This document shows, piece by piece, positions 1-6,629 of a DNA stretch of 7,925 nt (positions are counted from its first letter, which is position 1; each line of letters opens with the position of its first letter). The stretch comes from Deltaproteobacteria bacterium (GTDB lineage: Bacteria > Desulfobacterota > Binatia > UBA9968), in the NCBI GenBank assembly GCA_016844625.1, contig JAERMN010000162.1, positions 1 through 7,925 of the forward strand. The letters are read 5' to 3'. A program made the translations under genes and the position numbers. The notes below the pieces were generated by a model. That model worked only from the letters and a program-made list of their open reading frames with translations, was not told the origin of the DNA and did not search any database.

Positions 1-1
1 G

Positions 2-499
2 GAATATCTTTACCTCACCGACTGGTCGCTGCTCGAAGAAGTTTCGCGCTGGGGGCGTAGCAAGGGCGAGCGCGAAGCGCTGGGCAAAGAATGGGAAACC
101 GTGCTGCACCGCGAGGTCAAGTGGAAAATGGCCTACGACCGCACGCTGTCATTGAACGAGCTTCGATTCGGCGTGGATCTGATCCAGGACACCGATTGGG
201 AAAAGCGCATTCGTTCGCGATTGCCCGCTCCGTCCCGCGATCTAGTTTTTCGCGTCGACATGGCGACCCAAGACCCGCGCCCGGAGAATCCCTTCGCAAT
301 GGGCAAGAAGCAAATCCATATATTTGACCCGTCGAGCGGCGAGATCGCCAAGGAATCTTTGGCCGAGCTGTTCGAATTCATACCGTCAAAGATCGTCCAA
401 TTTCGCGTCTTCGCCCTCGATCACGAGCAGGATCAGCTTCTCTCCGAGGTTGCTGAAAGCGCGCTAAAGGGTCGATCGGCGATCAAAGCCAGTGTCTAG
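2..499 (+). CDS. HD-superfamily phosphohydrolase-like protein, C-terminal part (5' end outside window)
   Basis: The reading frame is open from the first complete codon of the window to a TAG at 497-499, so only the last 165 residues are seen and the start lies upstream. The GTG at 101 is internal, because the frame upstream of it is clearly coding (EYLYLTDWSLLEEVSRW). The general pattern resembles the C-terminal region of HD-domain phosphohydrolases related to dGTPase/SAMHD1 (COG1078 type). The signs are a D-x-SLLEE-x-x-RW segment, a WKMAYDR helix, a DPRPENPFAMG segment and LFEFIPSKIVQFRVFAL near the end. The catalytic HD motif would be in the missing N-terminal part, so activity cannot be judged; known relatives hydrolyse nucleotides or nucleic-acid-derived phosphates. 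The stop overlaps the next gene's GTG start by 8 bp, which suggests translational coupling. Family assignment is by overall resemblance only. Confidence 0.6.
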   Translation, partial: EYLYLTDWSLLEEVSRWGRSKGEREALGKEWETVLHREVKWKMAYDRTLSLNELRFGVDLIQDTDWEKRIRSRLPAPSRDLVFRVDMATQDPRPENPFAMGKKQIHIFDPSSGEIAKESLAELFEFIPSKIVQFRVFALDHEQDQLLSEVAESALKGRSAIKASV

Positions 500-1691
500 C
501 CCGAGTTTATTTAGAATTCCGATCGTCGACCTGCGCGCGCAGTACGCCAAGATTCGCGATGAGGTGCGTAGCGCCATCGATGACGTGGCGGAGAGTCAGC
601 AGTTCATCCTCGGTCCGGCCGTCACGCAATTCGAAGCGCAGATGGCGCATTATTTAAATTGCGCTCACGCCGTCGGCGTCGCCTCCGGCAGCGACGCTTT
701 ATTGCTCGCGCTGATGGCGCTCGATATCGGTCCCGGCGATGCCGTCATCACCACGCCGTTCACTTTTTTCTCGACGGTTTCCTCAATCACGCGCTTGGGC
801 GCGACACCGCTACTCGTCGACATCGATGATGAGAACTATCTGCTTGCCGCCAAGGGCGTCGAGCGATTGTTAAGCGAACATGGAAAAATTCACCAAGGCG
901 CGACCACGGACGTAAGAACCGGGTTGCGCATCAAGGCGCTTTTGCCGGTGCATCTTTTCGGCCAGTGCTGCGCCATGAATGAATTATCCACGCTGGCGCG
1001 AAAATTCCAACTGCGCATCGTCGAAGACGTCGCCCAAGCTTGCGGCGCGCGAATGGCGATGGACGGCCATGAAAAATTCGCCGGCACCATCGGCGATCTC
1101 GGCTGCTTCTCGTTTTTTCCGAGCAAGAATTTAGGCGGCTTCGGCGACGGCGGTTTGGTTTCCGCCAATTCCTCTGAACTCGCGGCGCGTCTGCGCATGC
1201 TGCGCATGCACGGTGAAAGCGCCAAGTATCATCACGCTGTGACCGGCATCAATTCGCGCCTCGACTCGCTGCAAGCCGCCGTGCTTTCAGTGAAGCAACG
1301 ATATTTAGACACTTGGTGCGAACAGAGAATTGAGCGCGCGCAAGTTTATCATCGGCTATTTCGCCAGAGCGGTCTGCTCGGCGCTCAAGCTGTCGCGATC
1401 CCAGCCGCGACCAGCGACAAGTCACATGTATTCAATAATTATGTCATTGGCGCCGAGCGCCGTGACGGATTGCAACAATTTCTCGCCGAGAGCGGCATCC
1501 AGAGCGAAGCCTATTACCCGTTGCCGCTCCATTTGCAAAAGTGCTTCGCCGATTTGGGTTACCAGCAAGGCGACTTCCCCAAAGCCGAGTCCGCGGCGAA
1601 TCGGGTTTTGGCGTTGCCGCTCTATCCGGAATTAACAGTGGCGCAGCAGGAAGCCGTTGTCGAAACGGTTGGCGCTTTCTACCGGCGCTAA
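492..1691 (+). CDS. DegT/DnrJ/EryC1/StrS family PLP-dependent sugar aminotransferase
   Basis: This 399-residue protein has the usual length of fold-type I aminotransferases that aminate nucleotide-linked keto-sugars for surface polysaccharides or natural products. Visible family motifs are IPIVDLRAQY at 9-18, SGSDALLLAL at 65-74 (PLP-phosphate contact), PFTFFST at 89-95, VEDVAQACGA at 177-186 with Asp179 as the likely pyridine-nitrogen contact, and FFPSKNLGGFGDGG at 208-221. In the last motif Lys212 is the expected Schiff-base lysine. A typical HGES/INSRLDSLQAAVL segment follows around 238-265. The start is a GTG that overlaps the previous gene by 8 bp; no good Shine-Dalgarno is visible, so coupling is likely. 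The family and active site are secure. The sugar acted on (3-keto, 4-keto or other) cannot be read from sequence, so no gene symbol is given. Confidence 0.93.
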   Translation: MSSPSLFRIPIVDLRAQYAKIRDEVRSAIDDVAESQQFILGPAVTQFEAQMAHYLNCAHAVGVASGSDALLLALMALDIGPGDAVITTPFTFFSTVSSITRLGATPLLVDIDDENYLLAAKGVERLLSEHGKIHQGATTDVRTGLRIKALLPVHLFGQCCAMNELSTLARKFQLRIVEDVAQACGARMAMDGHEKFAGTIGDLGCFSFFPSKNLGGFGDGGLVSANSSELAARLRMLRMHGESAKYHHAVTGINSRLDSLQAAVLSVKQRYLDTWCEQRIERAQVYHRLFRQSGLLGAQAVAIPAATSDKSHVFNNYVIGAERRDGLQQFLAESGIQSEAYYPLPLHLQKCFADLGYQQGDFPKAESAANRVLALPLYPELTVAQQEAVVETVGAFYRR

Positions 1692-1734
1692 AGCGCGCTT
1701 TCTTCTCCGGTGACGCTATGGTAAAAATTTTTAC
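1690..1734. repeat. Two perfect palindromes in the aminotransferase-cupin gap
   Basis: The 63-bp gap holds two perfect inverted repeats: AAAGCGCGCTTT (1690-1701), which begins on the aminotransferase stop codon, and GTAAAAATTTTTAC (1721-1734), which ends 20 bp before the cupin ATG. The first is followed by TCTTCT and could act as a very weak terminator. The second has no spacer and is AT-rich, which fits a symmetrical protein-binding site better than an RNA hairpin. Function is inferred only from symmetry and position. Confidence 0.4.
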
Positions 1735-1754
1735 TCTATACTTTAGGAGACTTT

Positions 1755-2873
1755 ATGGCGAAACCGCAGATACAGTCGTCCGAGGAGATTCCCGAAGGCG
1801 CCAAGTCGAGCTATGACCGCTGGGTGGAGCGCGAAGGCATCCCGGTCATCAAGACCTTTTTTGTCGAAGACATTGGCAAAGTCCCTTTGGAACCTTGGGA
1901 TCGCAAAGGCGGCAAAGGCGCGTTCTTGCAAATGGAAGGCGCCGGGCAGGTGAACAATTGCTACATCTGTGAAATTCCGCCGGGCAAGAGTTTGCAACCG
2001 CAGCGCCAATTATTCGAGGAAACGATCTACGTGATTAGCGGCCAAGGCGCGACCTCGGTGTGGCATAACGAAAACCAAAAACAAACCTTTGAATGGCACG
2101 CGGGGTCGCTCTTCTCGCCGCCGCTAAATACTTGGCATCAATTGTACAATGGCAGCGGCAGCGAGCCAGCGCGCTATCTGGCCGTCACCACTGCGCCAAC
2201 GATGATCAATTTGTTGCATAATCTCGATTTCATCTTTCACAACGATTTCGTGTTTAACGACCGCTTCGACGCGCGCCAGGGCTATTTCAACGGCGAAGGA
2301 ACGCTTTTCGCCAGTGATTACAAAGGCTTCAAGTTCGCCGGCAATGTTTGGGAGACCAATTTCGTTCCCGATGCGCGCGGTTTCAAGTTAATGGAATACA
2401 ACGAGCGCGGCGCCGGCGGCAGTAATATCAAATTCGAACTGTCGGAAAACACCACGGCCTGTCATATTTCGGAGTTTCCGGTTGGTACTTACAAGAAAGC
2501 CCACCGCCACGGGGCGGGAGCGCATGTGATCGTTCTTGGCGGCGAAGGTTATTCGCTGATCTGGCCCGACGGCGCGCCGATCAAGAAATACGCCTGGCAC
2601 GAAGGCAGCATGGTGGTGCCGCCGGAAAACTGGTGGCATCAACATTTTAACGCCGGCGACAAACCGGCGCGCTACTTGGCGCTGCGCGCTTTTGGCAGCA
2701 AGAAATTTCAAGGCGTCGGCAAAAAGTATCAGCCCGCGCTCGACCGCAAAAAGGGCGGCTCACAGATCGAATACGCCGACGAAGACCTGATCGTGCGCCA
2801 GTGGTTCCAAGAAGCGCTGGCAAAGCGTGGTGTCCAAAGTCAGATGGCCAAGCATTACGAGAAGAGCGCATGA
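1755..2873 (+). CDS. Double-domain (bicupin) protein
   Basis: The 372-residue product contains two cupin beta-barrels, around residues 65-150 and 235-315. The start ATG has a clear AGGAGA Shine-Dalgarno at 1745-1750. The second barrel shows motif 1 as G244-x5-H250-R-H252, with Ala256-His257 where Glu is usual, and motif 2 as G284-x5-P290 with His295 and Asn299; H250, H252 and H295 (perhaps H257) could hold a metal. The first barrel keeps the motif spacing but reads G77-x5-Q83-R-Q85-x3-E89, with H128 and N132 in motif 2, so the usual His-x-His is Gln-x-Gln. The layout is like bicupin dioxygenases such as gentisate dioxygenase, but no substrate can be assigned; it could also be a sugar isomerase or a binding protein. 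No signal peptide is seen, so it is probably cytoplasmic. Its last codon overlaps the start of gmhA (ATGA), so the two are probably co-translated. Confidence 0.85.
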   Translation: MAKPQIQSSEEIPEGAKSSYDRWVEREGIPVIKTFFVEDIGKVPLEPWDRKGGKGAFLQMEGAGQVNNCYICEIPPGKSLQPQRQLFEETIYVISGQGATSVWHNENQKQTFEWHAGSLFSPPLNTWHQLYNGSGSEPARYLAVTTAPTMINLLHNLDFIFHNDFVFNDRFDARQGYFNGEGTLFASDYKGFKFAGNVWETNFVPDARGFKLMEYNERGAGGSNIKFELSENTTACHISEFPVGTYKKAHRHGAGAHVIVLGGEGYSLIWPDGAPIKKYAWHEGSMVVPPENWWHQHFNAGDKPARYLALRAFGSKKFQGVGKKYQPALDRKKGGSQIEYADEDLIVRQWFQEALAKRGVQSQMAKHYEKSA

Positions 2874-3445
2874 AGGACGCCATCGTCAAAGCTTTCGAAG
2901 AAAGCATCCGGGTCAAGCAAGCTTTTCTACATGACCATTTGGAAATGCTAACCCAAGTCATCGACGTGATCGTCGCGGCATTTAGAAACGGCAACAAACT
3001 CCTGCTCTTCGGCAACGGCGGCAGCGCCGCCGACGCGCAACATATTGCCGCGGAATTCACCAACCGCTTTCGCATCGAGCGGCCGCCCTTGCCGGCGTTG
3101 GCGCTGACAACGGATACATCGGCGCTCACCGCCATCGCCAACGACTACGACTTTGCGCAAGTTTTTGTTAAGCAATTGCAGGCGTTGGGCAGAGCCGGTG
3201 ATGTCGCCATGGCGATTTCCACCAGCGGAAATTCACCGAACGTGCTGGCCGCGGTGGAAACCTGCAAGAAATTGAAAATCGCCACCGTCGGTCTCACCGG
3301 CGGCACCGGCGGCAAGATGGTTGGCAAGGTCGACTATCTGCTTTGCGTCGCGGCCAGCCGTGACACGGCGCGGATCCAGGAAACTCATATTCTCATCGAT
3401 CATGTGATCTGCGAAATGGTTGACCAAAAACTCTTCCCTGCCTGA
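2870..3445 (+). CDS. gmhA: Sedoheptulose-7-phosphate isomerase (phosphoheptose isomerase)
   Basis: A 191-residue SIS-domain protein of normal GmhA length. GmhA converts sedoheptulose 7-phosphate to D-glycero-D-manno-heptose 7-phosphate, the first step towards the ADP- or GDP-heptoses used in LPS core, S-layer or capsule. Visible motifs are FGNGGSAADAQH at 47-58 and AISTSGNSPNVL at 115-126 (phosphate-binding serines). His58, Glu62, Gln170 and His178 match the metal and catalytic positions of characterised GmhA enzymes. The ATG at 2870 was chosen because it overlaps the cupin stop as ATGA and gives the family's usual N-terminus; an open extension upstream to 2801 lies inside the cupin gene and is not needed. 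The conserved Q/H pair argues against the related DnaA-binding protein DiaA. No gmhB, hldE or hddA is visible in this window. Confidence 0.92.
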   Translation: MKDAIVKAFEESIRVKQAFLHDHLEMLTQVIDVIVAAFRNGNKLLLFGNGGSAADAQHIAAEFTNRFRIERPPLPALALTTDTSALTAIANDYDFAQVFVKQLQALGRAGDVAMAISTSGNSPNVLAAVETCKKLKIATVGLTGGTGGKMVGKVDYLLCVAASRDTARIQETHILIDHVICEMVDQKLFPA

Positions 3446-3463
3446 GCGAACGACGGGAGTAGG

Positions 3464-3511
3464 ATGGCCAAACTCACATGCCGCTGTAAGTCAACTTCAA
3501 GATGCGCATAG
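3464..3511 (+). CDS. Possible 15-residue Cys-rich mini-ORF overlapping the next gene's start
   Basis: An ATG at 3464 encodes MAKLTCRCKSTSRCA and stops at 3509-3511. It has a purine-rich GGGAG sequence at 3455-3459 as a possible ribosome site. It ends 10 bp inside the oxidoreductase gene, whose own ATG at 3502 has no good Shine-Dalgarno. It may therefore be a translational-coupling leader. Three of the 15 residues are Cys. The ORF is very short and could be chance; there is no family evidence. Confidence 0.2.
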   Translation: MAKLTCRCKSTSRCA

Positions 3512-4671
3512 ATGTCCTCGTGCTCGGCGGCGGCGCCGCCGGACTTTGGTGTCTGGACCGTTTACGGCGCGCCGGTTACCACGCGATACTTTTGGAGTCG
3601 AAAGCCCTCGGTAACGGCCAGACGATTCAGTCTCAGGGAATTATCCATGGCGGCGGCAAGTACGCCTTGCGCGGCGTGCGCGACTTTGACGCTGTGCGAG
3701 CCACGAGCTCGATGCCCGAGCGCTGGCGTCAGAGTTTAGTTGGCGCCATTGAACCCGATCTCGCCGGCACGGAGATAATTTCAACCAAATGTCATCTTTG
3801 GCTACCGCGTGGTTCGGTCATCGCTTGGCTTCAATCGTTAGCTTTCATGAGCTTCGTCGCCAACGCTGGTCTGCTAGCAACTCGTCCGGTAAAAGTTTCC
3901 AAAGCGGCGTGGCCCGAGGCGCTCCGCGATTCCGCTTTGGCGGTCTACTCTCTGGCCGAGCCGGTGATCGCTACCGGTTCGTTCCTGAGGGCTTTGGCCG
4001 CGCGCCATAAAGAATTCATTTTTCTCTATGACGGCGCGGCGCTTGAATTCGCCGCGGATGGAGTCCGGGTCGGCGATGTTTTGCTTCAGCCGCGCGCCAT
4101 GGTGTTGGCGGCCGGTGCGGGAAACGGCGAGCTCTTAGGCAAAGCCGGCATGAACGCCGATCTAATGCAGAGCCGCCCGCTGGCCATGGTGCTTCTGCGC
4201 GGCGAGTTGCCACCGCTCTTCGGTCACTGCATCGTCGGCGGCAAGACTGGCCTTACCATCACCACGCCCGTGCCGGGAATTTGGCAAATCGGCGGCGAAA
4301 TCGCCGAGCGCCTTGCCAATGAAAAAAACCTCGCCGCAGCCAGAGCGGCGGCGTTAGTAGAAATCCGCCGCTGGCTACCGCGCCTCGATTTAGCGCGCGC
4401 CGATATCGCCATCTATCGCGCGGTGCGTGCGGAAGCGCGTACGGCGGCGAGCCGGCGGCCAAGCGGAGTTCATGCCAATCAAGTGGCACCGGGGATGGTG
4501 GTTGCCTGGCCGACTAAATTATCGATGGCACCCGTTTTGGCTGACGAGGTTTGCGAAATGCTTCAGCTCGATCTCAAGACACCGGGCGGATACGATGAAA
4601 CCCCGCCATGGCCGACCCCAACCGTGGCGCGTAATCCCTGGGAGGAGGCCGAATGGTTCGCCGTCAATTAG
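3502..4671 (+). CDS. FAD-dependent oxidoreductase, DAO (D-amino-acid oxidase-like) family
   Basis: The 389-residue protein opens with a dinucleotide-binding Rossmann motif, VLVLGGGAAG at 5-14, and Glu32 at the end of the second strand, where it would bind the FAD ribose. GNGQTIQSQGIIHGG at 37-51 resembles the FAD-contact loop of DAO-type enzymes such as L-2-hydroxyglutarate and glycerol-3-phosphate oxidases. VLAAGAGNG at 201-209 is the second FAD-contact strand. IYRAVRAEARTA at 304-315 and AWPTKLSMAPVLADEV at 335-350 form the expected C-terminal FAD-binding end. The start at 3502 leaves three residues before the first strand, as is usual. Known relatives oxidise a C-OH or C-NH2 group next to a carboxylate or phosphate; the substrate here is unknown. 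The gene lies 56 bp after gmhA and overlaps the aldo/keto reductase by 19 bp, so they probably form one operon. No transmembrane segment is seen. Confidence 0.85.
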   Translation: MRIDVLVLGGGAAGLWCLDRLRRAGYHAILLESKALGNGQTIQSQGIIHGGGKYALRGVRDFDAVRATSSMPERWRQSLVGAIEPDLAGTEIISTKCHLWLPRGSVIAWLQSLAFMSFVANAGLLATRPVKVSKAAWPEALRDSALAVYSLAEPVIATGSFLRALAARHKEFIFLYDGAALEFAADGVRVGDVLLQPRAMVLAAGAGNGELLGKAGMNADLMQSRPLAMVLLRGELPPLFGHCIVGGKTGLTITTPVPGIWQIGGEIAERLANEKNLAAARAAALVEIRRWLPRLDLARADIAIYRAVRAEARTAASRRPSGVHANQVAPGMVVAWPTKLSMAPVLADEVCEMLQLDLKTPGGYDETPPWPTPTVARNPWEEAEWFAVN

Positions 4672-5423
4672 GCCGCACCGGTTTTGCCGTCGCTCCAATC
4701 GCCCTCGGCACCACCAAACTCGGCAGGAACACGGATGTTAAATATTCGGCAAGTTTCGCTTTGCCCTCAGCGCAAGAAGTTGCCGCGCTGTTCGAATCCG
4801 CTTTAAAGCTTGGCGTCAATCTCATCGACACGGCGCCCGCCTACGGCGACAGCGAAGAGCGGCTTGGCGCACTCGTTGTAAACCATCGCGCTGAGATCAT
4901 GCTCTGCACCAAGGCCGGCGAGCGGTATGTAAACGGCCGTTCAGTTTTTGATTTTTCCGCCGCCGCCATCGTCGCCAGTGTTGAGGCGAGCCTGCGCCGG
5001 CTTAGGACAGACCATATCGATATTCTATTGCTCCACTCGGACGGCCGAGACGTTGAGATATTGACTCAAACCGACGCGCTCGGCGCGCTCGCTCGTCTCA
5101 AGCAAAGCGGCAAAGCCCGCGCAGTCGGCATCTCGGCGAAAACCAATGCTGGAATCATCGAAGCGGCGCGTAGCTGCGATATCGTGATGGCGCCCTTCAG
5201 TCAAAAGGAAACTGCGCTGGCCGATGCTCTCGCCGCGGTGCATGACAACGGCCTGGGTGTAGTGGCGATCAAAGGGCTCTTCAGCGGTCATCTACGCGCG
5301 CGCCCTGCTATCGAGTTCGTGCTCAACCAGCCGTTTATCGATGCCTTGGCCATCGGCACGCTCAATCCGGCGCACCTCGAAGCCGCGGTAGAGATTGCGG
5401 AAAACTTGCGCGGCAGAGGTTGA
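4653..5423 (+). CDS. Aldo/keto reductase family protein (short form)
   Basis: This is an NAD(P)H-dependent TIM-barrel reductase of 256 residues, shorter than the usual 280-330. The full catalytic tetrad is visible: Asp59 and Tyr64 in NLIDTAPAYGDSEERLG, Lys87 in CTKAG and His128 in LLLHSD. Cofactor-binding features near the end include AIKG and IGTLNPAHLEAAVEIAE. The ATG at 4653 is supported by a strong GGAGGAGG at 4641-4648, lying inside the upstream FAD oxidoreductase gene, whose end it overlaps by 19 bp in another frame. It is the last gene of the cluster, and no clear terminator follows. It presumably reduces or re-oxidises a carbonyl of a sugar or sugar acid together with its neighbours, but that is inferred from position only. 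The missing length seems to come from short loops and a shortened C-terminus, not a broken frame. Confidence 0.9.
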   Translation: MVRRQLGRTGFAVAPIALGTTKLGRNTDVKYSASFALPSAQEVAALFESALKLGVNLIDTAPAYGDSEERLGALVVNHRAEIMLCTKAGERYVNGRSVFDFSAAAIVASVEASLRRLRTDHIDILLLHSDGRDVEILTQTDALGALARLKQSGKARAVGISAKTNAGIIEAARSCDIVMAPFSQKETALADALAAVHDNGLGVVAIKGLFSGHLRARPAIEFVLNQPFIDALAIGTLNPAHLEAAVEIAENLRGRG

Positions 5424-5482
5424 AGGCGGTTTTCTTGGCAGCGTTGTGTGACTCGCAAAACTCTAGCGCGCCGATCTTCTCG

Positions 5483-5522
5483 GCGCTGGCAATAAGATGA
5501 AAAACCTTATTGCCGTCAGCGT
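5483..5522. repeat. Bulged inverted repeat / hairpin
   Basis: GGCAATAAG (5488-5496) and CTTATTGCC (5506-5514) form a perfect 9-bp stem around the A-rich loop ATGAAAAAC. Beyond a 3-nt bulge (5515-5517) the stem extends by GCGCT (5483-5487) pairing with AGCGT (5518-5522), including one G-T wobble. No T-tract follows on either strand, so this is not a typical Rho-independent terminator. It lies 60 bp after the aldo/keto reductase stop and could stabilise or process the 3' end of that transcript; that role is inference. Confidence 0.4.
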
Positions 5523-5550
5523 CATCCAGCGTCATCGACGCCATCGAAGT

Positions 5551-5700
5551 CAAAGCTAAACCCAACGCCGCGCCGGTGATCTCGTAGGCGAGCCAGTAGA
5601 GCGCGACCTCACGGGCGAATTGACCGACCGAGGCGATCAAATCGCTTGACCAGAACAGCGCGTAGTTTTGGTGCCGTAACGGGTGAAAGACGCGAATGGA
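5551..5700 (-). pseudogene. Remnant of an MFS transporter N-terminus
   Basis: On the minus strand an open frame runs from a stop at 5734-5736 down to 5362. Its stretch 5700-5551 reads FHPLRHQNYALFWSSDLIAS followed by VGQFAREVALYWLAYEITGA and ALGLAL. This is the typical beginning of MFS efflux permeases of the MFS_3/EntS type: L-R-x-x-N-F/Y-x-L-F-W, then VG-x-x-x-x-x-VAL-x-WL-x-YE-x-TG-x-A-x-x-LG. No ATG or GTG start precedes it in frame. After the first predicted transmembrane helix the sequence changes to a hydrophilic, unrelated segment (TLDDADGNKVFHLIASAEK), so about 90 percent of a transporter of some 400 residues is missing. I call it a decayed fragment. The family match is by pattern only, but its agreement over about 45 residues is hard to ascribe to chance. 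Confidence 0.6.
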
Positions 5701-5777
5701 AAACCCCAGGATAAGAGCAGGATTTGCCCGACCTCAAACGTTATAGCTTTTCGCCTTCCTGCTACATAAACCCGGCT

Positions 5778-5806
5778 TTGCCGCGCTGGGCTATTTTGGT
5801 TACAAT
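5778..5806 (+). promoter_or_regulatory. Putative sigma70-type promoter of the SAM hydrolase gene
   Basis: TTGCCG (5778-5783, 4 of 6 matches to TTGACA) is separated by 17 bp from TACAAT (5801-5806, 5 of 6 matches to TATAAT). A start of transcription near 5813 would give a leader of roughly 17 nt, with the AAGGA ribosome site (5816-5820) just inside it. Spacing and the lack of an upstream + strand gene support the call; it is unproven. Confidence 0.45.
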
Positions 5807-5829
5807 GCCGGTGCGAAGGAAAGAAAATC

Positions 5830-6612
5830 ATGCAGATCACCCTAACCACCGACTTTGGCCAGCAGGATCCCTACGTTGGCCTGATGAAGGGGGCGATCGC
5901 CGCGATCAACCCTCAAGCGCAGGTGATCGACCTAAGCCACGGCGTGCCGCCGCAAGATATTATGGCTGCGGGGCTGATATTGCAGCATTCCATCCGTTAT
6001 TTTCCCGCCGGCACGATCCACGTTGCGGTCGTAGACCCCGGCGTGGGCAGCAGCCGCCGGCCGATCTTAATCGAGTTCGACGGCAGTTACTTTGTCGGCC
6101 CGGACAATGGCGTGTTGAGCGTCGCTTTAGAACGCAAACAACCCAGCCAAATCATTCATCTGTCCAACCCGACGTTCCAGTTGCAGTCGATTAGCAAGAC
6201 GTTTCACGGCCGCGACATCTTCGCGCCGGTGGCCGCGCATTTGTCCCTCGGCGTTCCCGTCAAAGAGTTTGGCGAAAAGCTCGATTCATTCGTCGAGCTG
6301 GTCGTGCCGAAAGTCATCCGGCAAGAACAGCAGATCGGCGGCGAGATCGTCTACGTCGACAGTTTTGGCAACCTGTTTACAAACATTCGCGAGCGTGATT
6401 TGACAGGGTTAGCGAAAGATCGGCTCCGAATCGTCCTCGGCCCGACCGAAATTGGCAGTTTGGCGGTTAATTACGCGTCGGTGGTTGCCGGCGAATTCGT
6501 TTGTCTGTTCAATAGTTGGGGTTTTCTCGAGATCGCAGTAAACAAAGGTAGCGCGCGCCAGCGCACCGGCGCCAAGGTCGGCGATAAAGTCGCGGTTGCT
6601 ACTATATATTAG
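5830..6612 (+). CDS. S-adenosyl-L-methionine hydrolase (adenosine-forming), DUF62 family
   Basis: This 260-residue protein belongs to the SAM hydroxide adenosyltransferase family, homologous to the SAM-dependent fluorinase and chlorinase. These enzymes split SAM into adenosine and L-methionine using an activated water. Evidence: TTDFG at 6-10 with Asp8 for ribose binding; VVDPGVGSSRRP at 67-78 with Asp69 and Arg76; and FHGRDIFAP at 125-133 with His126. Asp69, Arg76 and His126 match the Asp-Arg-His water-activating triad of the hydrolases, which argues for hydrolysis and against halogenation. The C-terminal domain has DSFGNLFTNI and FNSWGFLEIAVNKGSA. The start ATG has AAGGA at 5816-5820, nine bases upstream, and length is normal. 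A promoter is proposed just upstream. It lies 17 bp before the dCMP deaminase, so the two are likely one transcript. The cellular role of the family is not well settled. Confidence 0.93.
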   Translation: MQITLTTDFGQQDPYVGLMKGAIAAINPQAQVIDLSHGVPPQDIMAAGLILQHSIRYFPAGTIHVAVVDPGVGSSRRPILIEFDGSYFVGPDNGVLSVALERKQPSQIIHLSNPTFQLQSISKTFHGRDIFAPVAAHLSLGVPVKEFGEKLDSFVELVVPKVIRQEQQIGGEIVYVDSFGNLFTNIRERDLTGLAKDRLRIVLGPTEIGSLAVNYASVVAGEFVCLFNSWGFLEIAVNKGSARQRTGAKVGDKVAVATIY

Positions 6613-6629
6613 CTGGCCAAAGGATGACT

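Larger units (their letters stand above)
5424..5829. other. 406-bp gap without an intact gene
   Basis: No intact gene is seen on either strand between the aldo/keto reductase and the SAM hydrolase. The gap holds a minus-strand fragment of an MFS transporter (5551-5700), a bulged hairpin (5483-5522), a tandem 10-bp repeat CAGCGTCATC (5517-5526 and 5527-5536) and a likely promoter near its right end (5778-5806). Nothing recognisable was found in 5424-5482. Confidence 0.6.

Noticed and set aside
1737..1742. TATACT as a -10 box for the cupin gene
   Set aside because: It lies 3 bp before the Shine-Dalgarno, so transcription would start inside the ribosome site, and no -35 lies at suitable spacing.
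2801..2869. Upstream-extended start for gmhA
   Set aside because: The extension lies inside the cupin coding region. The ATG at 2870 overlaps the cupin stop as ATGA and gives the normal N-terminus.
2647..3141. Minus-strand open frame of 164 codons across cupin and gmhA
   Set aside because: It lies opposite two clear genes, has biased composition and no family features, so it is a shadow of their codon use.
5724..6194. Plus-strand open frame of 156 codons across the SAM hydrolase start
   Set aside because: It overlaps the well-supported SAM hydrolase in another frame and has Arg/Pro-rich shadow composition with no recognisable motif.
5830..6612. Fluorinase or chlorinase activity for the DUF62 protein
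   Set aside because: The Asp69-Arg76-His126 triad of the SAM hydrolases is present, which fits use of water.
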